Positions 50,410-62,190 of a DNA stretch of 64,000 nt are shown here, in pieces. The position numbers and the translations under genes are program-made. Numbering within the stretch: position 1 is the stretch's first letter; the number at the start of each line of letters is the position of its first letter. Below the pieces are notes generated by a model. That model worked only from the letters and a program-made list of their open reading frames with translations, did no database searches and was not told the origin of the DNA. Source of the stretch: Pyronema omphalodes. Its lineage: Eukaryota > Ascomycota > Pezizomycetes > Pezizales > Pyronemataceae. Where the stretch lies: contig JAJJXM010000042.1 of NCBI GenBank assembly GCA_024516155.1, forward strand, positions 372,001 through 436,000, in the 5' to 3' direction.

Positions 50410-50725
50410 CGTCACGGTATGAAAGAGGATAAGACTCTATTTATTATCAGCCAACACCCGTTAGACCTCGCTGAAAGCCGGATGGCGGTGTAAGCCACTT
50501 GTTCACAAAAAGAAAGGCTGGTGAAATGATGCAGCTGGCTGTTTCGTTCCCGCCGGTTGGCGGTGAAGTCCCGGCCAGCAAGGTGTGCCAAGGCTGTATA
50601 TTACTTCGTGAACGATCTTTGAAATAAAAATTGGCGAATCTAGCACCAAGACTTTCGCTCGCATGACCGGGTTGGGAGGGTGTTATGCTGTGCCTGGCGG
50701 AGCCCTCGCTCAAGTTGGCGGATGG

Positions 50726-50733
50726 CATAAATA
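50726..50733 (+). promoter_or_regulatory. TATA-like element of the His-rich GPI gene
   Basis: CATAAATA lies 125 nt upstream of the ATG at 50858. Confidence 0.3.
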
Positions 50734-50857
50734 CTCGGAAAATCCAGCCATCGCATACGCCTTCTCTCCTCTTCATCCGAAAATCAGCAAATTTACTCTC
50801 GTTAAGCACCAAAAATTAATTGTTGGTTTTTGAAAAGCAATAATCCAAATCAGAAAA

Positions 50858-51566
50858 ATGAAGTTCTCTGCCGTTATCGCTATCTCCGCCCTCGCTGCCG
50901 TCGCTGCGGCCCAGGAGCGTATGTTCCCAGTGGAGATTCATCGATTATCACCAACATAGAACTGACTCAGAATAGCCTCCCCTACCGAGTCTATCGGATG
51001 TGAGCCACACGGTGACCACTGGCACTGTGACGGGTATGTCTTCCTTTCCATCGAGTTGAACGATAGTAGCTGATTTATATAGACCCCGTGTGACCGCCGT
51101 CGCCGCTGCTTCTTCCGCCGTAGCCGCTACCCCCTCGCCCGCTGTCACTCCCGCCCCCGTTGCCCCCGCCGTTGAGGACAAGGACCATGCCGACCACGCC
51201 GACCACGCCGACCACGCCAGCGAGCCTCAGGCTGGACATGCTGCTCACTCTGATGACAAGGACTCTCACGCTGGACACGCTCACGCCTCCGAGGCCGAGG
51301 CTGCCCACCCCGCCAAGCCCTCTCCCACTGAGTCCGTTGGCTGCAAGGCCCACGGAGACCACTGGGACTGTGACGGACCCGCTGTCGCTGCCACTGCCAC
51401 CTCTTTGGCTACTTCCGTTATTGCTTCCTCCACTGCTGCCTCCAACATCTCTAACGCCACCGGAACTGTTGCTCCCATTGCTACCTCCACCGGAGCTGCC
51501 GGTACCAACTCTGCTCAGCTCGGTGCTGCCGCCGTCATCGCTGCTGTTGTTGCGGCTTTCTTGTAG
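50858..51566 (+). CDS. Histidine-rich GPI-anchored surface protein with duplicated HGDHW motif, 200 aa
   Basis: Exons are 50858-50918, 50976-51033 and 51083-51566, with introns of 57 and 49 nt (donors GTATGT, acceptors ATAG). Splicing gives a signal peptide (residues 1-18, cleavage near AAAQE) followed at once by SPTESIGCEPHGDHWHCDGP. A second copy, SPTESVGCKAHGDHWDCDGP, occurs about 90 residues later. Between them lies an Ala/Pro linker and a His/Asp tract with four DHA triplets, then repeated H-A-G-H and H-A motifs. The rest is Ser/Thr/Ala-rich, ending in a small residue patch and a hydrophobic tail (LGAAAVIAAVVAAFL), the pattern of a GPI signal. The Cys-His-Asp-His-Trp-(His)-Cys block and His tract suggest divalent metal binding (Zn or Cu) at the cell wall; this is inference. 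Similar HGDHW motifs occur in other fungal cell-surface proteins. Confidence 0.82.
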
Positions 51567-52042
51567 GAGGATGATGTTTATCTATTGATAAGTTAATGGT
51601 AATGACTTAATGTCAAGTGCCGAGGCACTATGATGGGAAAAGGATTTTGTATTATATGGACAAGGACAAAGACTGGAACAAAATTGGGATAAAATTCAAA
51701 ATCGGGATCAAATTCAAAATTATAGGAGAGAAGTGGGTACTTCTATCTGCTCGTACCAGTTTATGACGTCAATGTATCTTTCGTGAAGCAAAAATCTGTA
51801 GTCAACGCGTTTGCCGAATCCCAATTGCATCTCCACTTTGCATAATTCATCCTTTAACGCGATGTTACGTGCTGATCTTCGAAATTGGTTCGCCGTGATG
51901 TGATCGATGTGGAGATGGATATTGATCCTAGCAGAGAAAGCGAGATGAGAGATCTGCAGCCGTGAAACCTGAAACACCCAATGAGAACCCTATTCCACGA
52001 CCGCATGAGCTCGGAGCTCCAAACAGCTCTCCATTCGCAACA
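51567..52042. other. Intergenic between GPI gene and MFS gene
   Basis: Contains the 3' flank with an imperfect AAAATTGGGATAAAATTC direct repeat near 51678-51715. A minus-strand frame (51720-51977) without an obvious domain crosses the presumed MFS promoter. Confidence 0.4.
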
Positions 52043-53706
52043 ATGACACTCCTCAGCCACCTCCCGATTTCGCCACGAGTTCGCCCTCTCCACGCCTACA
52101 CGTACCTATTTGCCGTTCCTCTCTTCAGCATCAGTTTCCTCGTCTTTCTCAACAGCTCGCTCAGTTTTCTCCTCACAAACATCTTCCATGTACCCTCTAC
52201 AAGCCTCGGAAATATCGTTGGAACCCTTGGATTTGTCGATGAACTCGTCGTCATTGTTGCTGCTCCTCTCTGGGGAGTGATTTCCGATGGACGCCTTGGA
52301 ACTCGTGGTGTCACTGTTGTGGGTTATGGGTGCATCGCCATCTCGCTACTACTGAGTGTTACGATACACTCAGTCTACCCGGGCTTGATCTTCTCGCGTA
52401 TAGTCTTCGCGATAGGCTCAGCGGCAGTTACTACCATGGTCTCTGCCATCTTGCCGGAGATGACGAATCCTGTTGGGCCTCGAGATATCGACGAGGAAGG
52501 TGAGTCACGCGACCCGCCTACTGGGCGATTGGCAGGTATGGTGGGCATGTTTACCGGGGTTGGAGCTCTGTTAGCCCTTGGAGTCTTCCTACCTCTTCCC
52601 ACTAGATTCAGCAAGCAGCCAGATGTTACGGACAGTAAAGCGGTCGAGATGGCCTACAGTACTGTTGCTGCTGTTGCTGTGGGTGTTGCAGTTTGGTGTG
52701 CAGTTGGTCTACCGCCTCCCACGAATCCCGCGGAGGATACATGGGCCAGCATTAAGAAATGGGTTTGGACTAAGGTATGGGGTGGGGATCCCGTGTTTGT
52801 TGCTTCGCCTGAGGACTCGGATTCGGAGGAAGAGGAGGAGCGGGTTGTACGCGCACAAGTTACGGGACTGCGAGGGCTACAGGCAGCAGCGTTATTGGCA
52901 ATTAGAGATGGAAGAATTGGGGTTGCATATGTCGGGGGCTTCGTCGCAAGAGCAAGTAGCGTTGGAGTAAGCTTGTTTATTCCTCTGTTTGTGAACCACT
53001 GGTTCATCAGCACTGGACGTTGCCTACCTGGAACTCCTGGGTTGGAGAAGGAAGAGTGTCGCAAGGCCTACATTCTCGCTTCCAGTAAGTCCTCCGCCCC
53101 TTGTTAACAGCGGAGCTAGAGGTGGAGGCATCCAGAATCGCGGTGGCTGATAATTATACCGCAGCTCTTACAGGAACTTCCCAACTCACCGCCCTCCTCC
53201 TTGCCCCCATCTTTGGCCTTTTAACGGACCGCCTCTACTCCAGCCCTCGCCTGCGCAATCTACCGCTCATCCTTTCATCGTTCTTCGGCATTATTTCCTT
53301 CACGCTCTTCTCCCTCCTGCCAACTCCTCGGTGTACCGTAGCTTTCATCTACGCCGCCCTGGCTGGTGCCTCACAGATCGGTGCCATCGTCTCTTCTCTC
53401 GGACTCCTCAGCCGTGCCATAGTTGAAGTAGACGTCCAACGTCCTGGTGGGGAGTACCGTAGTCTACTGGGAAGACAGAGGAGGGAACAGACAAGGGAAG
53501 CGTTCAAGGGAAGTATTTCGGGGGTTTATTCTTTGTTTGGAGCGCTGGCTATACTGGTGCTCACCAAGGTTGGGGGGAAGATGTTTGACAAGGTGGTGGG
53601 GGCGCCATTTTGGTTATTGGCCGGGTTTAATGCGGTGTTATTGGTCGTCGCTATTGGAGATACTCTTGTTGGGCTGGTTAAGAGAAGGCAGGAGATGCGG
53701 GAGTAG
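52043..53706 (+). CDS. Major facilitator superfamily transporter, 527 aa
   Basis: Exons are 52043-53084 and 53165-53706. I use ATG 52043; the frame stays open upstream but only from a GTG. The 80-nt intron was chosen because its acceptor (ACCGCAG) joins AYILAS to LTGTSQLTALLLAPIFGLL, a continuous loop-to-helix sequence, and keeps frame; nearer AGs give introns of 26-51 nt. The first half has six predicted helices (e.g. YTYLFAVPLFSISFLVFL, ISDGRLGTRGVTVVGYG after helix 2, the MFS loop). A long cytosolic loop (about residues 150-180) carries DIDEEGESRD. A second acidic loop (EDSDSEEEEE) precedes the C-terminal helix set. Helix 9 onward includes LTDRLYSS, the repeated loop signature. The substrate is not evident. 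Confidence 0.82.
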
Positions 53707-55446
53707 GTGTACGTTTTGTTGATCCCGACCGATCGGTGGGTAGGAAATAGGAAGGGACGTGAAGTTCTCAGAATGGCATTGCAAGGGATTGTTAAACAGA
53801 ACTGGTAGGGAGCATTACTTGCATTATGGATCGTTTGGCGTTTGTTTTCTGTTAAGTGGTTTTTGTAATATTCATCATCTCCAATTCATAGCGAGTTTTT
53901 TTTGTTTGTTTTGTTTATTATCTCAACTCAATATATCATCATCATTTATCACTGCGTTGCTACCTGCTTATGAAACACGCCGCTAGTAATTCCAAAACGT
54001 TCTACGGAAACAGCGGATCCAATAGACTAATCCAAAAGAATAATGGCATCGGTTCAGAGGTTACTGGACTCCCGATAATGATATGCGCTAATCATGTATA
54101 ATCTTAAACTATCAAACATCAGTTTTGCGATGTCAAATTACGTATTGGTTCATTGTGCAAATTTCTATGATCAGATACCATACCTATGATCAGAGAAATA
54201 TGAATATAAAGCGACCCGCTCTCTCTGCGCTAATTAAGCATCACGTTGTCCGTCTATTATTGTCTGAGTGCCCAGATAGAAATTGCGGTTGATATAGTAT
54301 TCTCAATCCTTTGGCTGGTAACTTATGCTTCCTTTTTTAGGAAGAAGGGGATGCACCTCGTTTAAATTTTTGAGATTGAGGTTGAGCGATACCACATGTG
54401 GACATAATATATCTCTACTGGGGTAAAATACCGAGGTCGCAAGAAAATTTGTTGTGGCATGTGCACTAACTTGTGTAGGAAACACCTGGTCTTGGATGGA
54501 ATTTGCAGCTACAAGTACGCAACCCTCTAGTGCAGTTTCTGGTGTTTTTATGGGGTTAAGCCCTGGTTTATGCTACCTTCGACTGTCTGGCATTTGGAGT
54601 GGTGCAACTATTGGATAGCAGCTACTCAAATGTTAGAAACAATACTCAGTGACCATTACCCCGTGATGAGAAGTAACAATAATGCCTTAGGTCTCAGTAT
54701 GATGCAAAATGTAAATCTGTAATCCTATTCTTGCAGTGGTAAGGGTAGAGCAGACACGGATATAACCCGAAGCATCAGTTTGCGATTAATCGTCAACAAA
54801 AAACTAAGCCAATGGATAAGAAATTTGACAGCTAGTGTGCTGTTTATAATTCCTTATTTCTCGATCTCTTATTAAGACAAACTAAATGTGGACGGTACAT
54901 GAACGGCAAAACGGTGGTGCGGCCGGGGCTAGCGAGGTGGAGACAAGAACGGCGTTGTGGCGGTTGTCGCTAATTAATTGATTTTATGCGCTCCTATGGT
55001 TAGTCGTGTTAGTTTCAGAGCAACAGCCCATCTGGATTCGAGAAGATTTTACAGGTTTTGGTTACTAATCGGAGTAAGGATGCATGCAACCTGCTGAAAA
55101 ACGCAATAGAAAAATTGGTGCTACAGCGTTGCTATAAATTTACGTGAAGTTCTCCAGGCTATCACATAAATCTAGTAAATTTAGGCTACGAATGGATTAA
55201 AAAGTGGTGGATGTGGAGGCAAGATTGAAGACGTGATGGTGGTCAAAACAAGTTCACGTCACTGACTCCATACTTTTACACAAGCAGCCGTCAAGTCACA
55301 TAATGTCATGACATCCCCTGCAAAACTTCGTGGGCTACGGCTTCTAAAAATTATTTACACCGATCTTCTGATATTATCTTATAAACACTGCCAATAATAA
55401 TCATTTCCTTTGGTACAGGTTGATCCGGCTTCACACTTCGTGGCTC
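53707..55446. other. Convergent intergenic region
   Basis: 3' flanks of the MFS (plus) and cellobiose dehydrogenase (minus) genes. AT-rich, with no long open frame on either strand between 54000 and 55400. Confidence 0.5.
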
Positions 55447-58073
55447 CTAGATGATAAACACCACCACATTGCTCATACTGTTCCCAACATCAGCAGATTT
55501 TTCAATATGTAACCCGGGAGAATATACCTTCTTTGCTAGTGGCATAGCCAAAATCTTCGTCACTGCATGCTCTGCTGCAATCAATATTGCTGCGGACGGG
55601 TTTGTTGAGACCATTCCTGGGAAGAAGCTTCCATCAACCACATGCTATATGTCACTTCTTAGTTCTCCTTTATTTTCAATTCCCAGTCTCACCCTGATAA
55701 AATTCACTTACGATATTTGCCGTCCCATAAACCCTCACATTCGTATCTACCACACTGCCCGAGGTTCCCCCAAGCTTAGTTCCGTCATCCGTCCCCATCT
55801 TTGCACTCCCCAACCAATGGTTTGCCGTCCTGTCTTGAACGTAGGCGTTTATATACTTTTGTGCTGTCACTCCCTTCCCAGGCTGTAGCACTGTAATCGT
55901 TCCATTTGCATTGCCACCCCATCCCCTGATCGCGGTAAGAATATTCTCAATCCCCTTTACAATTGCAGCTTTATCTTCCGCCGTATTCACCCAAGGATCT
56001 ACGCTCACCGTCATCCCCAAATTCGAATTGATAGAAATCCGTCCTCTGGAGGTAATTCCAGTGCCAAGGTATTGAGAAATCGTAACTAATGTATTTCCTG
56101 TTTCCCCCAGTGACCCCTCCGCCCTAGCAGTCCATTGAATTTGTCTCACAATTCCATCCGAGCCGGTAATTTGATCGTAAAGCACCATTGGGATCCCTGG
56201 AGCAGCAGTCGACAGAGGTCCCGCACGCGAGTTTAGGTAATTATCTCTATCTGCGGGTATAGGGTTATTATAAGCACCGTAGTAATCATACGCCTTTACA
56301 TTTGGATGTGAGATTACTAGATCCGTATTGGTGTGATCGAGGATATTGTAACCAACTGGACTGAGAATCCACCATGTGGAGTTCAGCATTGATGGGCCAT
56401 CGAGTGATGACGATTTTACTACTTCAAGCATGTCCTTCGGTCCGATAGCTGAGCGGAATAGGATTTTTGCTGTGCCAAAGGTACCGGCTGATAGGATAAT
56501 GCGGCCACCGGGATTGAGCTTGTAGATTCCCGTTTTTCCATCGGTGTTAGTGGCGTAAACCTCAACTCCAGTAGCTACACTTCCATCTCGCTGGATCCTT
56601 CGTACCATGGTATTCATAACCAATTTGAAGTTACTCCTCTTCTTCGCCGTTACAAGGTAAGTAGCCAACGGCCCTCCCCTCTCTCCATTCGAGAACATAA
56701 AAGGCGAATGTCCAAAAGTCTTATTCTTCTGATTTGGCACCGAATTCACCGCCACCTCGCTCCACCCTGCCTTCTTCAATGCCGGTCCCAGAACATCATA
56801 AGCCTCCTGCAAATACCTCTTACCATCATTCCCCGGATGATCCGTTGGTGGAATCCTTGAAAACATCCTCCCCTTCGCCGCTGCAATATCCGCCGCTTTC
56901 CATCCAGTAGGAAAATTATAATCCCAATCCCTATCCGGGGGATAATAAAACATGCCCGCATTAACCGCAGTTCCACCCCCCAGAACACACCCTTGCATAC
57001 GGTCTACATCATCACAAGCTATCCCGGTACTATTATGCCAAATCTCATTACAAAGCCCCGGTACATCAAATCTTGTTAATGACTTTCCGGATAACCAGCT
57101 AGGAAAAATACGTCCGCCGTGTGCGTAAGTAGCTGGTGGACCTCTTTCTATAAGAATGACACTGGCTCCAGATTCGGAGAGCTTATCGGCTGCTACTAGC
57201 CCACCAGCTCCTCCGCCGATTACGAGGTAGTCGGCAGTTCCGAGGATAGTGGTACTGGTGGGAATTGCGGTTGGACCGGTTGTACTGGTGGTCGTGGTGG
57301 CAGTTGGAATGGCGGTAGTGGTAGGCTTAGGAGCAGCGTCGAGCCAGGTTTGATACTGGCTAAATTTTGCGGAAGCAAGTACCATTCCATATTGGCCCAT
57401 GCCATTGTTATGGTAAGGAATTATGGAGTCTTTATTGGAGGGGTCAGCAATGGTATCGAGTGATATCGCCCTGGATTTTAATTAGCATTTTTTTTTTCCC
57501 ATCCTTTACCAAGTACTTAGAATAAAGGTGCTGAAAACATACCAACCCATTACGCTAAAATCTCCAGTGGGATTAAAGCTACCAGTTCCCCATGTTGTAC
57601 AATTTTGACATCTGAAAGTGAGTTCAAAATGGGTATTGTTGACGCTTTTGTACATCTCAGTTGCTGTGGCTCCTCCAGTGTATGGTAACGGATCAACGTA
57701 GGAATCGATTTTCCTGAAACCGTGGACAATTTCACCGTCGTTTACCCAGGATACGAAGAGGAGTGAGTTTGTCATTCCGCCACCGAGGGATACGCCGGAC
57801 CAGCCGGTTACGGGGCCAACCTAGTGGGTGCAGATTTCAGTTGGGTGGTAAATTAGACATATAACTAAAAAAGGGAATGCTTACAAGACGGCCGATAAAT
57901 TCATTGGTGGGGTTGAGGGGAAGAGAGATGCTGAATGAGTAGCCGCCTGCAGAGAGTGTGTAGTATTGTTGGTATTGAATGCCGGTTTTGGAGTCGGTGA
58001 AAGCATTGGAGGATTGGGCTGAGACGAGACTTAGGAGGGCTGTGAAGGTGACGAGTGATGATAACCACGACAT
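55447..58073 (-). CDS. cdh: Cellobiose dehydrogenase (haem b cytochrome + GMC flavin domain), 807 aa
   Basis: Exons are 57885-58073, 57543-57820, 55712-57470 and 55447-55644, all in frame. A signal peptide (1-19, ending SLVSAQ) precedes the CDH cytochrome domain (about 20-205), with [15 protein letters not shown] supplying the likely Met haem ligand and [11 protein letters not shown] the likely His. A Pro/Thr linker (about 205-240) leads to the GMC domain: [18 protein letters not shown] (FAD Rossmann loop), [29 protein letters not shown], and [11 protein letters not shown] with the catalytic His. Exon 4 adds [19 protein letters not shown] with the partner Asn. By family it oxidises cellobiose and related sugars outside the cell and passes electrons through its haem to lytic polysaccharide monooxygenases. 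No cellulose-binding module follows; the protein ends in about 30 unassigned residues. This resembles ascomycete CDHs lacking a CBM. Confidence 0.92.
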
Positions 58074-60921
58074 TCTGAATCTTATAGCCGGTGATATCCG
58101 GGATATGTCGAAGTTTGGGTTCCGGATTCAAATCAGTGGAAGTGTTAAACCGCAAACAGTGTAGATAGGGCTGGTTTTTTTTGGATACCCCGTTATCGCT
58201 GATCAAGTTGCTTCCGAAGATTTTACGGTCTTTTATATCGTTTATTGCATATTACAGAACTCTAATAGAGACGGATGCAGGATCTGTGAGCCGGATGGAT
58301 CTGATTTTGCAATTAAATGGCGCCGTATACACTTATGTGTCTGTGACCATCGCTTCGGCCGGAAGTATCCGATAAATTATAATTCTCGAGGTAATAACTT
58401 CCATGAATTGTCATGGAATTTTCTCATTGAAATTGTTTTCTGGGTGATTTTGCCATGATTCAATTGCTCAATTCCTAAATTAGCACGATCCAGAAATATT
58501 GAAACCTGGGGTCGAACCCCATCGCCCTGAACAACGGAACCAATAGGGAGGGAGAGGGGGGGGGGGGGGGGTATTGCATAATATGGGTGAATTCGATGTT
58601 TGTAACAAGGGCTCTGCATAGATAGCAATATGACAGGATCGTGGACAAATAATCTGTTTCAAGGCCTAGAGTAAATTTAAATCAATCCGTATCTCTTGAA
58701 AGGCTTGTCAAGGAGTTTCGAAGCTTCAGCCCTTAATAGCTGCTCCGAATTGCCCGTTTGTAAGAGCGTAGAAATAGAATTCAATCGGAGATCTGGGTTA
58801 AAATTATCTCGAATACTGACTTTAAGTACATATATAGTTAAATACAAAATCTCAAACGTAGGAAGGGCTCAAAGAACGAGTACGCAATTAGTCGCCATCC
58901 TCATCCACCTGCTCTCCCGGAATCACGGTAACAATTCCACAACTCAGCGGCAGGGCGCAAGTAACTCCCGGTTATTAGGTATCGAGCTCGCTCTTCATAA
59001 ATCCGGGCCAGAGAAGCCTTCCCAAGTTGACGGTATTTTTGTGTACTTAACCATGGGTACGGTGCTCCAGGATATTTGGATAAACGGACAGTGGGACCGG
59101 TTGATGACTGTATACCCCGCGTTTACTTAGACCTTCTGAAGAACGGACGTCGTTCAAATGGTTTAGAAACGCGTGATACAGTGGTGCGCGCGTGTCTGGC
59201 CTGAGTGGGACGCGTTGGAACTTGGAACAGGTGCGAGAGTTATTACGTAAACATGCGCACTATCTTCAAGTTTCCCCGCGAAACAGCATCCGAGTCCTTC
59301 CACTTCCACTCTCCTCGACATCTATTCCGGCGTCAGAACGCTTCAATCATTCACTTCTTTTAATCCTTTCATACGGTTCATGTCTCAGAGATTTAGACAG
59401 TGAAAAAAGGCTAATCTTCTCCGCGGTCACTTTATTCATGCTCCTTTGCCCGTGGCGGCGCGGGCACCGTCATTGGCTAATCAAGTTATACGCCGAAGTT
59501 CTCCGCCTTCGAGAGCCACTCTCGTACCTTCCAGTCAACTATCGCCTACAAAATTACAGTCTAGTGCGAAGAACAAAAATTGAATTTGAAATAATCACAA
59601 TGTTCACGCACTGCTGCACTCCTGCCGACAGAAGAAGCGCATGAGATCGTTGCATATCAAGCGACATCAAACATTCCTAACGGATAACTCAGAACTATTC
59701 TTGACCTTGCATCAACACCTATTAGAAATATTTGACGAGGTCCAAATATCCCGACGAATATAACTTACTGGGATTCCTGGGATTCTCACGAGCTTCATGG
59801 TACAGGGCAACCTATATTTATCCGGGCTTTCAAATGGATTTACAGCCATTACCCATGAGGAGCCATGTCATTATATTCTGCAAGTCAAGCCAGCAAAGCC
59901 GTTTCATCGGTGATCGGCCACCGTGGTATCTTTCGATACGCATGATTGAAAGCAATAACGCTCTAGGTCATCCATAATGATGGAACCCGAATCCGGAATG
60001 CATACTTCGATGGTCACAAATTGACTCGTTACTACAATTGATTAGAGGCCCAAATGGTATCCAACGTCTGCGTATTCTATTGTGAATTCGGATGACAGCG
60101 GGTAAAAAACGGCCCTTGGAACGCATCCGGATTCTAGTGAATATCGCTTCAACTTGACAAGCCTCGGCGATTGTGCTTCGCTAGTTCCATACAAACCTCG
60201 GGACATACCCCTTAGAAACCCTACATTTCGGGCTTATAGGGCTTCTACGGCTGCCAGCACCATAACCCATCTATTCTCGAAGCTAAGCCGACCGACGCCG
60301 ATATTTTAAACTTTTTTTATCGACAATATCTTTGCAGTCTTTCTAAGACTTCGGTGTATCAATTTTTTGGCGTTATGTCATTGATCTGCCGGTGGCCTTC
60401 CGCACTCGCTCAACGCTGATCTGGGGTACAGTTCTAGTTCGTTGACACCGACGATCCTGATGCAACTCTCAAAGACTGTTTTCCGCTTGCAGACTGGATC
60501 AATTACAGCCAAAATTCGAGTAATGTTAATTTCAAACAAAGTTGCGTGTTGTGGCTGTTTTGAAACAGGATATCATCAGTGCTTTGGCAAGGCTCTGTGT
60601 CAAGGGCTAGATCATGATACGCCGTGGTAATCGGGTACATCCCAGTACATATGCACAATTCATACCAATGTTTTGCGAATGTGCCAGTGCACCAACTCCT
60701 GGACAACCAACGACGACCTACTTTTTACTGAACAAGCGAATGTCCCGTTTGCCTTACTCAACATCGTTCCACAGACCAGATGATCTATGGGGGCTGTGCT
60801 TTACTGCTTGCGTATGTCGGCAACACAAGCTTTGTGGATCTTCTTCGAAGCAAAGCTTGTATGTGACGGCTGGACGACACAACCCCCACCCAAATCATCT
60901 CGTCAATTCTGCTCTCTAGCG

Positions 60922-61023
60922 TGCATCACAATCAGTTTGAGAACATGCATAGACTCTGAACAACTCACCTCCAGCATGCATCAAGATCAGTTCGAGAACA
61001 TACATAGACTCTGAACAACTCAC
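60922..61023. repeat. Imperfect direct duplication, about 46 nt each
   Basis: Two copies running from GCATCA to GAACAACTCAC at 60922-60968 and 60978-61023, differing at a few positions and about 56 nt apart. Confidence 0.85.
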
Positions 61024-61107
61024 GTTTCACGCATGCGAAAATAAGCGCCTGACGGCAGTAGTATGGTATACACATTCTACCCGGGAACAACCGTCAGTTT
61101 GCATTAC

Positions 61108-61161
61108 TTGCGCATGCTTGCTCTGTCACTTTTCACTGCTTGCTCATGCTCGCTCTGTCAC
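61108..61161. repeat. Short direct repeat, 22 nt
   Basis: TTGC(G/T)CATGCT(T/C)GCTCTGTCAC occurs at 61108-61129 and 61140-61161. Confidence 0.8.
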
Positions 61162-61332
61162 GTCTGGGAAAAGTTTCAGGCAACGATTTCCAGAACAGCG
61201 AAGGTTACAAACCAGTCCTGCTTTGTATTACGACGCAGAACTGCAGTGCAACTGAGACAAAGGGGAGTTTTTTAATTGGTTACTATTCAAGAAATTCTAC
61301 ACACTTACCAGCTCGATTTTGTGCCAGAGGAA

Positions 61333-61340
61333 CATATAAA
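61333..61340 (+). promoter_or_regulatory. TATA-like element of the cupredoxin gene
   Basis: CATATAAA lies about 150 nt upstream of the ATG at 61486. A CA-rich, ATG-free leader with many AAC/TCA triplets follows, as in highly expressed fungal genes. Confidence 0.4.
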
Positions 61341-61485
61341 GTTCTGAGCCCCTCCACCGGATCTGTCCTTCAGCACAACAAACCAATTCTCTACATTCTT
61401 ACACCATCAACTACGAACTGCAAGCCAGTCCAAGCATCAATCTATAACACATCTTTAATATCAGTCCAACACTTACTACAACAAA

Positions 61486-62190
61486 ATGCTTCTTACCTCA
61501 GCCATTCTCCTCGCTGCCTCCACTATGGTAGCCGCGCAGAGCGCCTCTACCACTGCTTCCGCACCAGCCACCGCCGCCTCCGGTGCAACAACCATTATCA
61601 AAGTCGGTAACGCCGCCGGAAACCTCGTTTTCGAGCCTGCCGAGATCAAAGCCGAGCCAGGCAGTTTGCTAGAATTCCGTTTCTGGCCCTCCAATCATTC
61701 CGTTGCACAGTCCACCTTTGATTCACCCTGCACTCCTATGAACGATGCCTCCAAGGAGCTCTTCTCTGGCTTCCATCCCACTACCAAGGGTGCCACCGAT
61801 GTTCCTACTTGGACTGTGCGCATTAACAACACAAATCCTATCTGGCTTTACTGCTCCCAAGGAAAGCATTGTCAAAATGGAATGACCGCCGTTATCAACC
61901 CTCCCTCAAATGGCCAGAGGACTTTGAAGATGTATCAAGACGCCGCAAAGTCGGCTTCGAATAATGTCAGCCCGATGCAAGTACAAGGAGGAATGATCGG
62001 GACAGCAAAGGCAGGATCTGCAGCACCGTCAACTGGTAGTGGAGGAAGCTCAGGATCAGGAACACCAAGTGGAACTTCAGGAGCTCCTACGGCGAGTGGA
62101 AGCAACGCTCCTAATGCTGCCAACGGATTGGAGGCCAGGTGGGGAGTTGCTGGAATTGCAGCCATGGTCTTGGGAGCTTTGATGGCATAA
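61486..62190 (+). CDS. GPI-anchored cupredoxin-like extracellular protein, 234 aa
   Basis: Single exon. A signal peptide (1-18, ending MVAAQ) is followed by a short Ser/Thr/Ala stretch and a plastocyanin-like beta domain (about 36-145): IIKVGNAAGNLVFEPAEIKA, EPGSLLEFRFWPSNHSVAQS and PIWLYCSQGKHCQNGMTAVI. The four type-1 copper ligand positions appear filled: His in NHSV, then Cys, His and Met in YCSQGKHCQNGM. Residues about 175-215 form a Gly/Ser linker, and the end (WGVAGIAAMVLGALMA) is a typical GPI-attachment tail. By family these are fungal surface cupredoxins sometimes called extracellular serine-rich proteins. Their partners are mostly unknown. The start is fixed by the signal peptide and the ATG-free leader. 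Confidence 0.88.
   Translation: MLLTSAILLAASTMVAAQSASTTASAPATAASGATTIIKVGNAAGNLVFEPAEIKAEPGSLLEFRFWPSNHSVAQSTFDSPCTPMNDASKELFSGFHPTTKGATDVPTWTVRINNTNPIWLYCSQGKHCQNGMTAVINPPSNGQRTLKMYQDAAKSASNNVSPMQVQGGMIGTAKAGSAAPSTGSGGSSGSGTPSGTSGAPTASGSNAPNAANGLEARWGVAGIAAMVLGALMA

Larger units (their letters stand above)
47162..50857. other. Intergenic, few weak frames
   Basis: Overlapping frames at 47221-47659, 48083-48565 and 49421-49972 lack domains, splice support and strand consistency. Only the minus frame at 50107-50409 is listed separately. A TATA-like CATAAATA at 50726-50733 belongs to the following gene. Confidence 0.4.
58074..61485. other. Gene-poor region before the cupredoxin gene
   Basis: No supported gene. 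Contains a G run (58557-58571), a 5S-rRNA-like fragment (60244-60300), an imperfect tandem duplication (60922-61023) and a second short direct repeat (61108-61161). Frames at 58696-59130, 59192-59644 and 60442-61275 lack domains. Confidence 0.45.

Noticed and set aside
51720..51977. 85-residue minus-strand frame before the MFS gene
   Set aside because: It looks mildly coding-like but overlaps the MFS promoter and has no domain, start context or splice partner.
53085..53135. A 51-nt intron in the MFS gene with acceptor CATCCAG
   Set aside because: It meets TGA immediately in the resulting frame. The 80-nt alternative keeps frame and restores the LTGTSQL helix.
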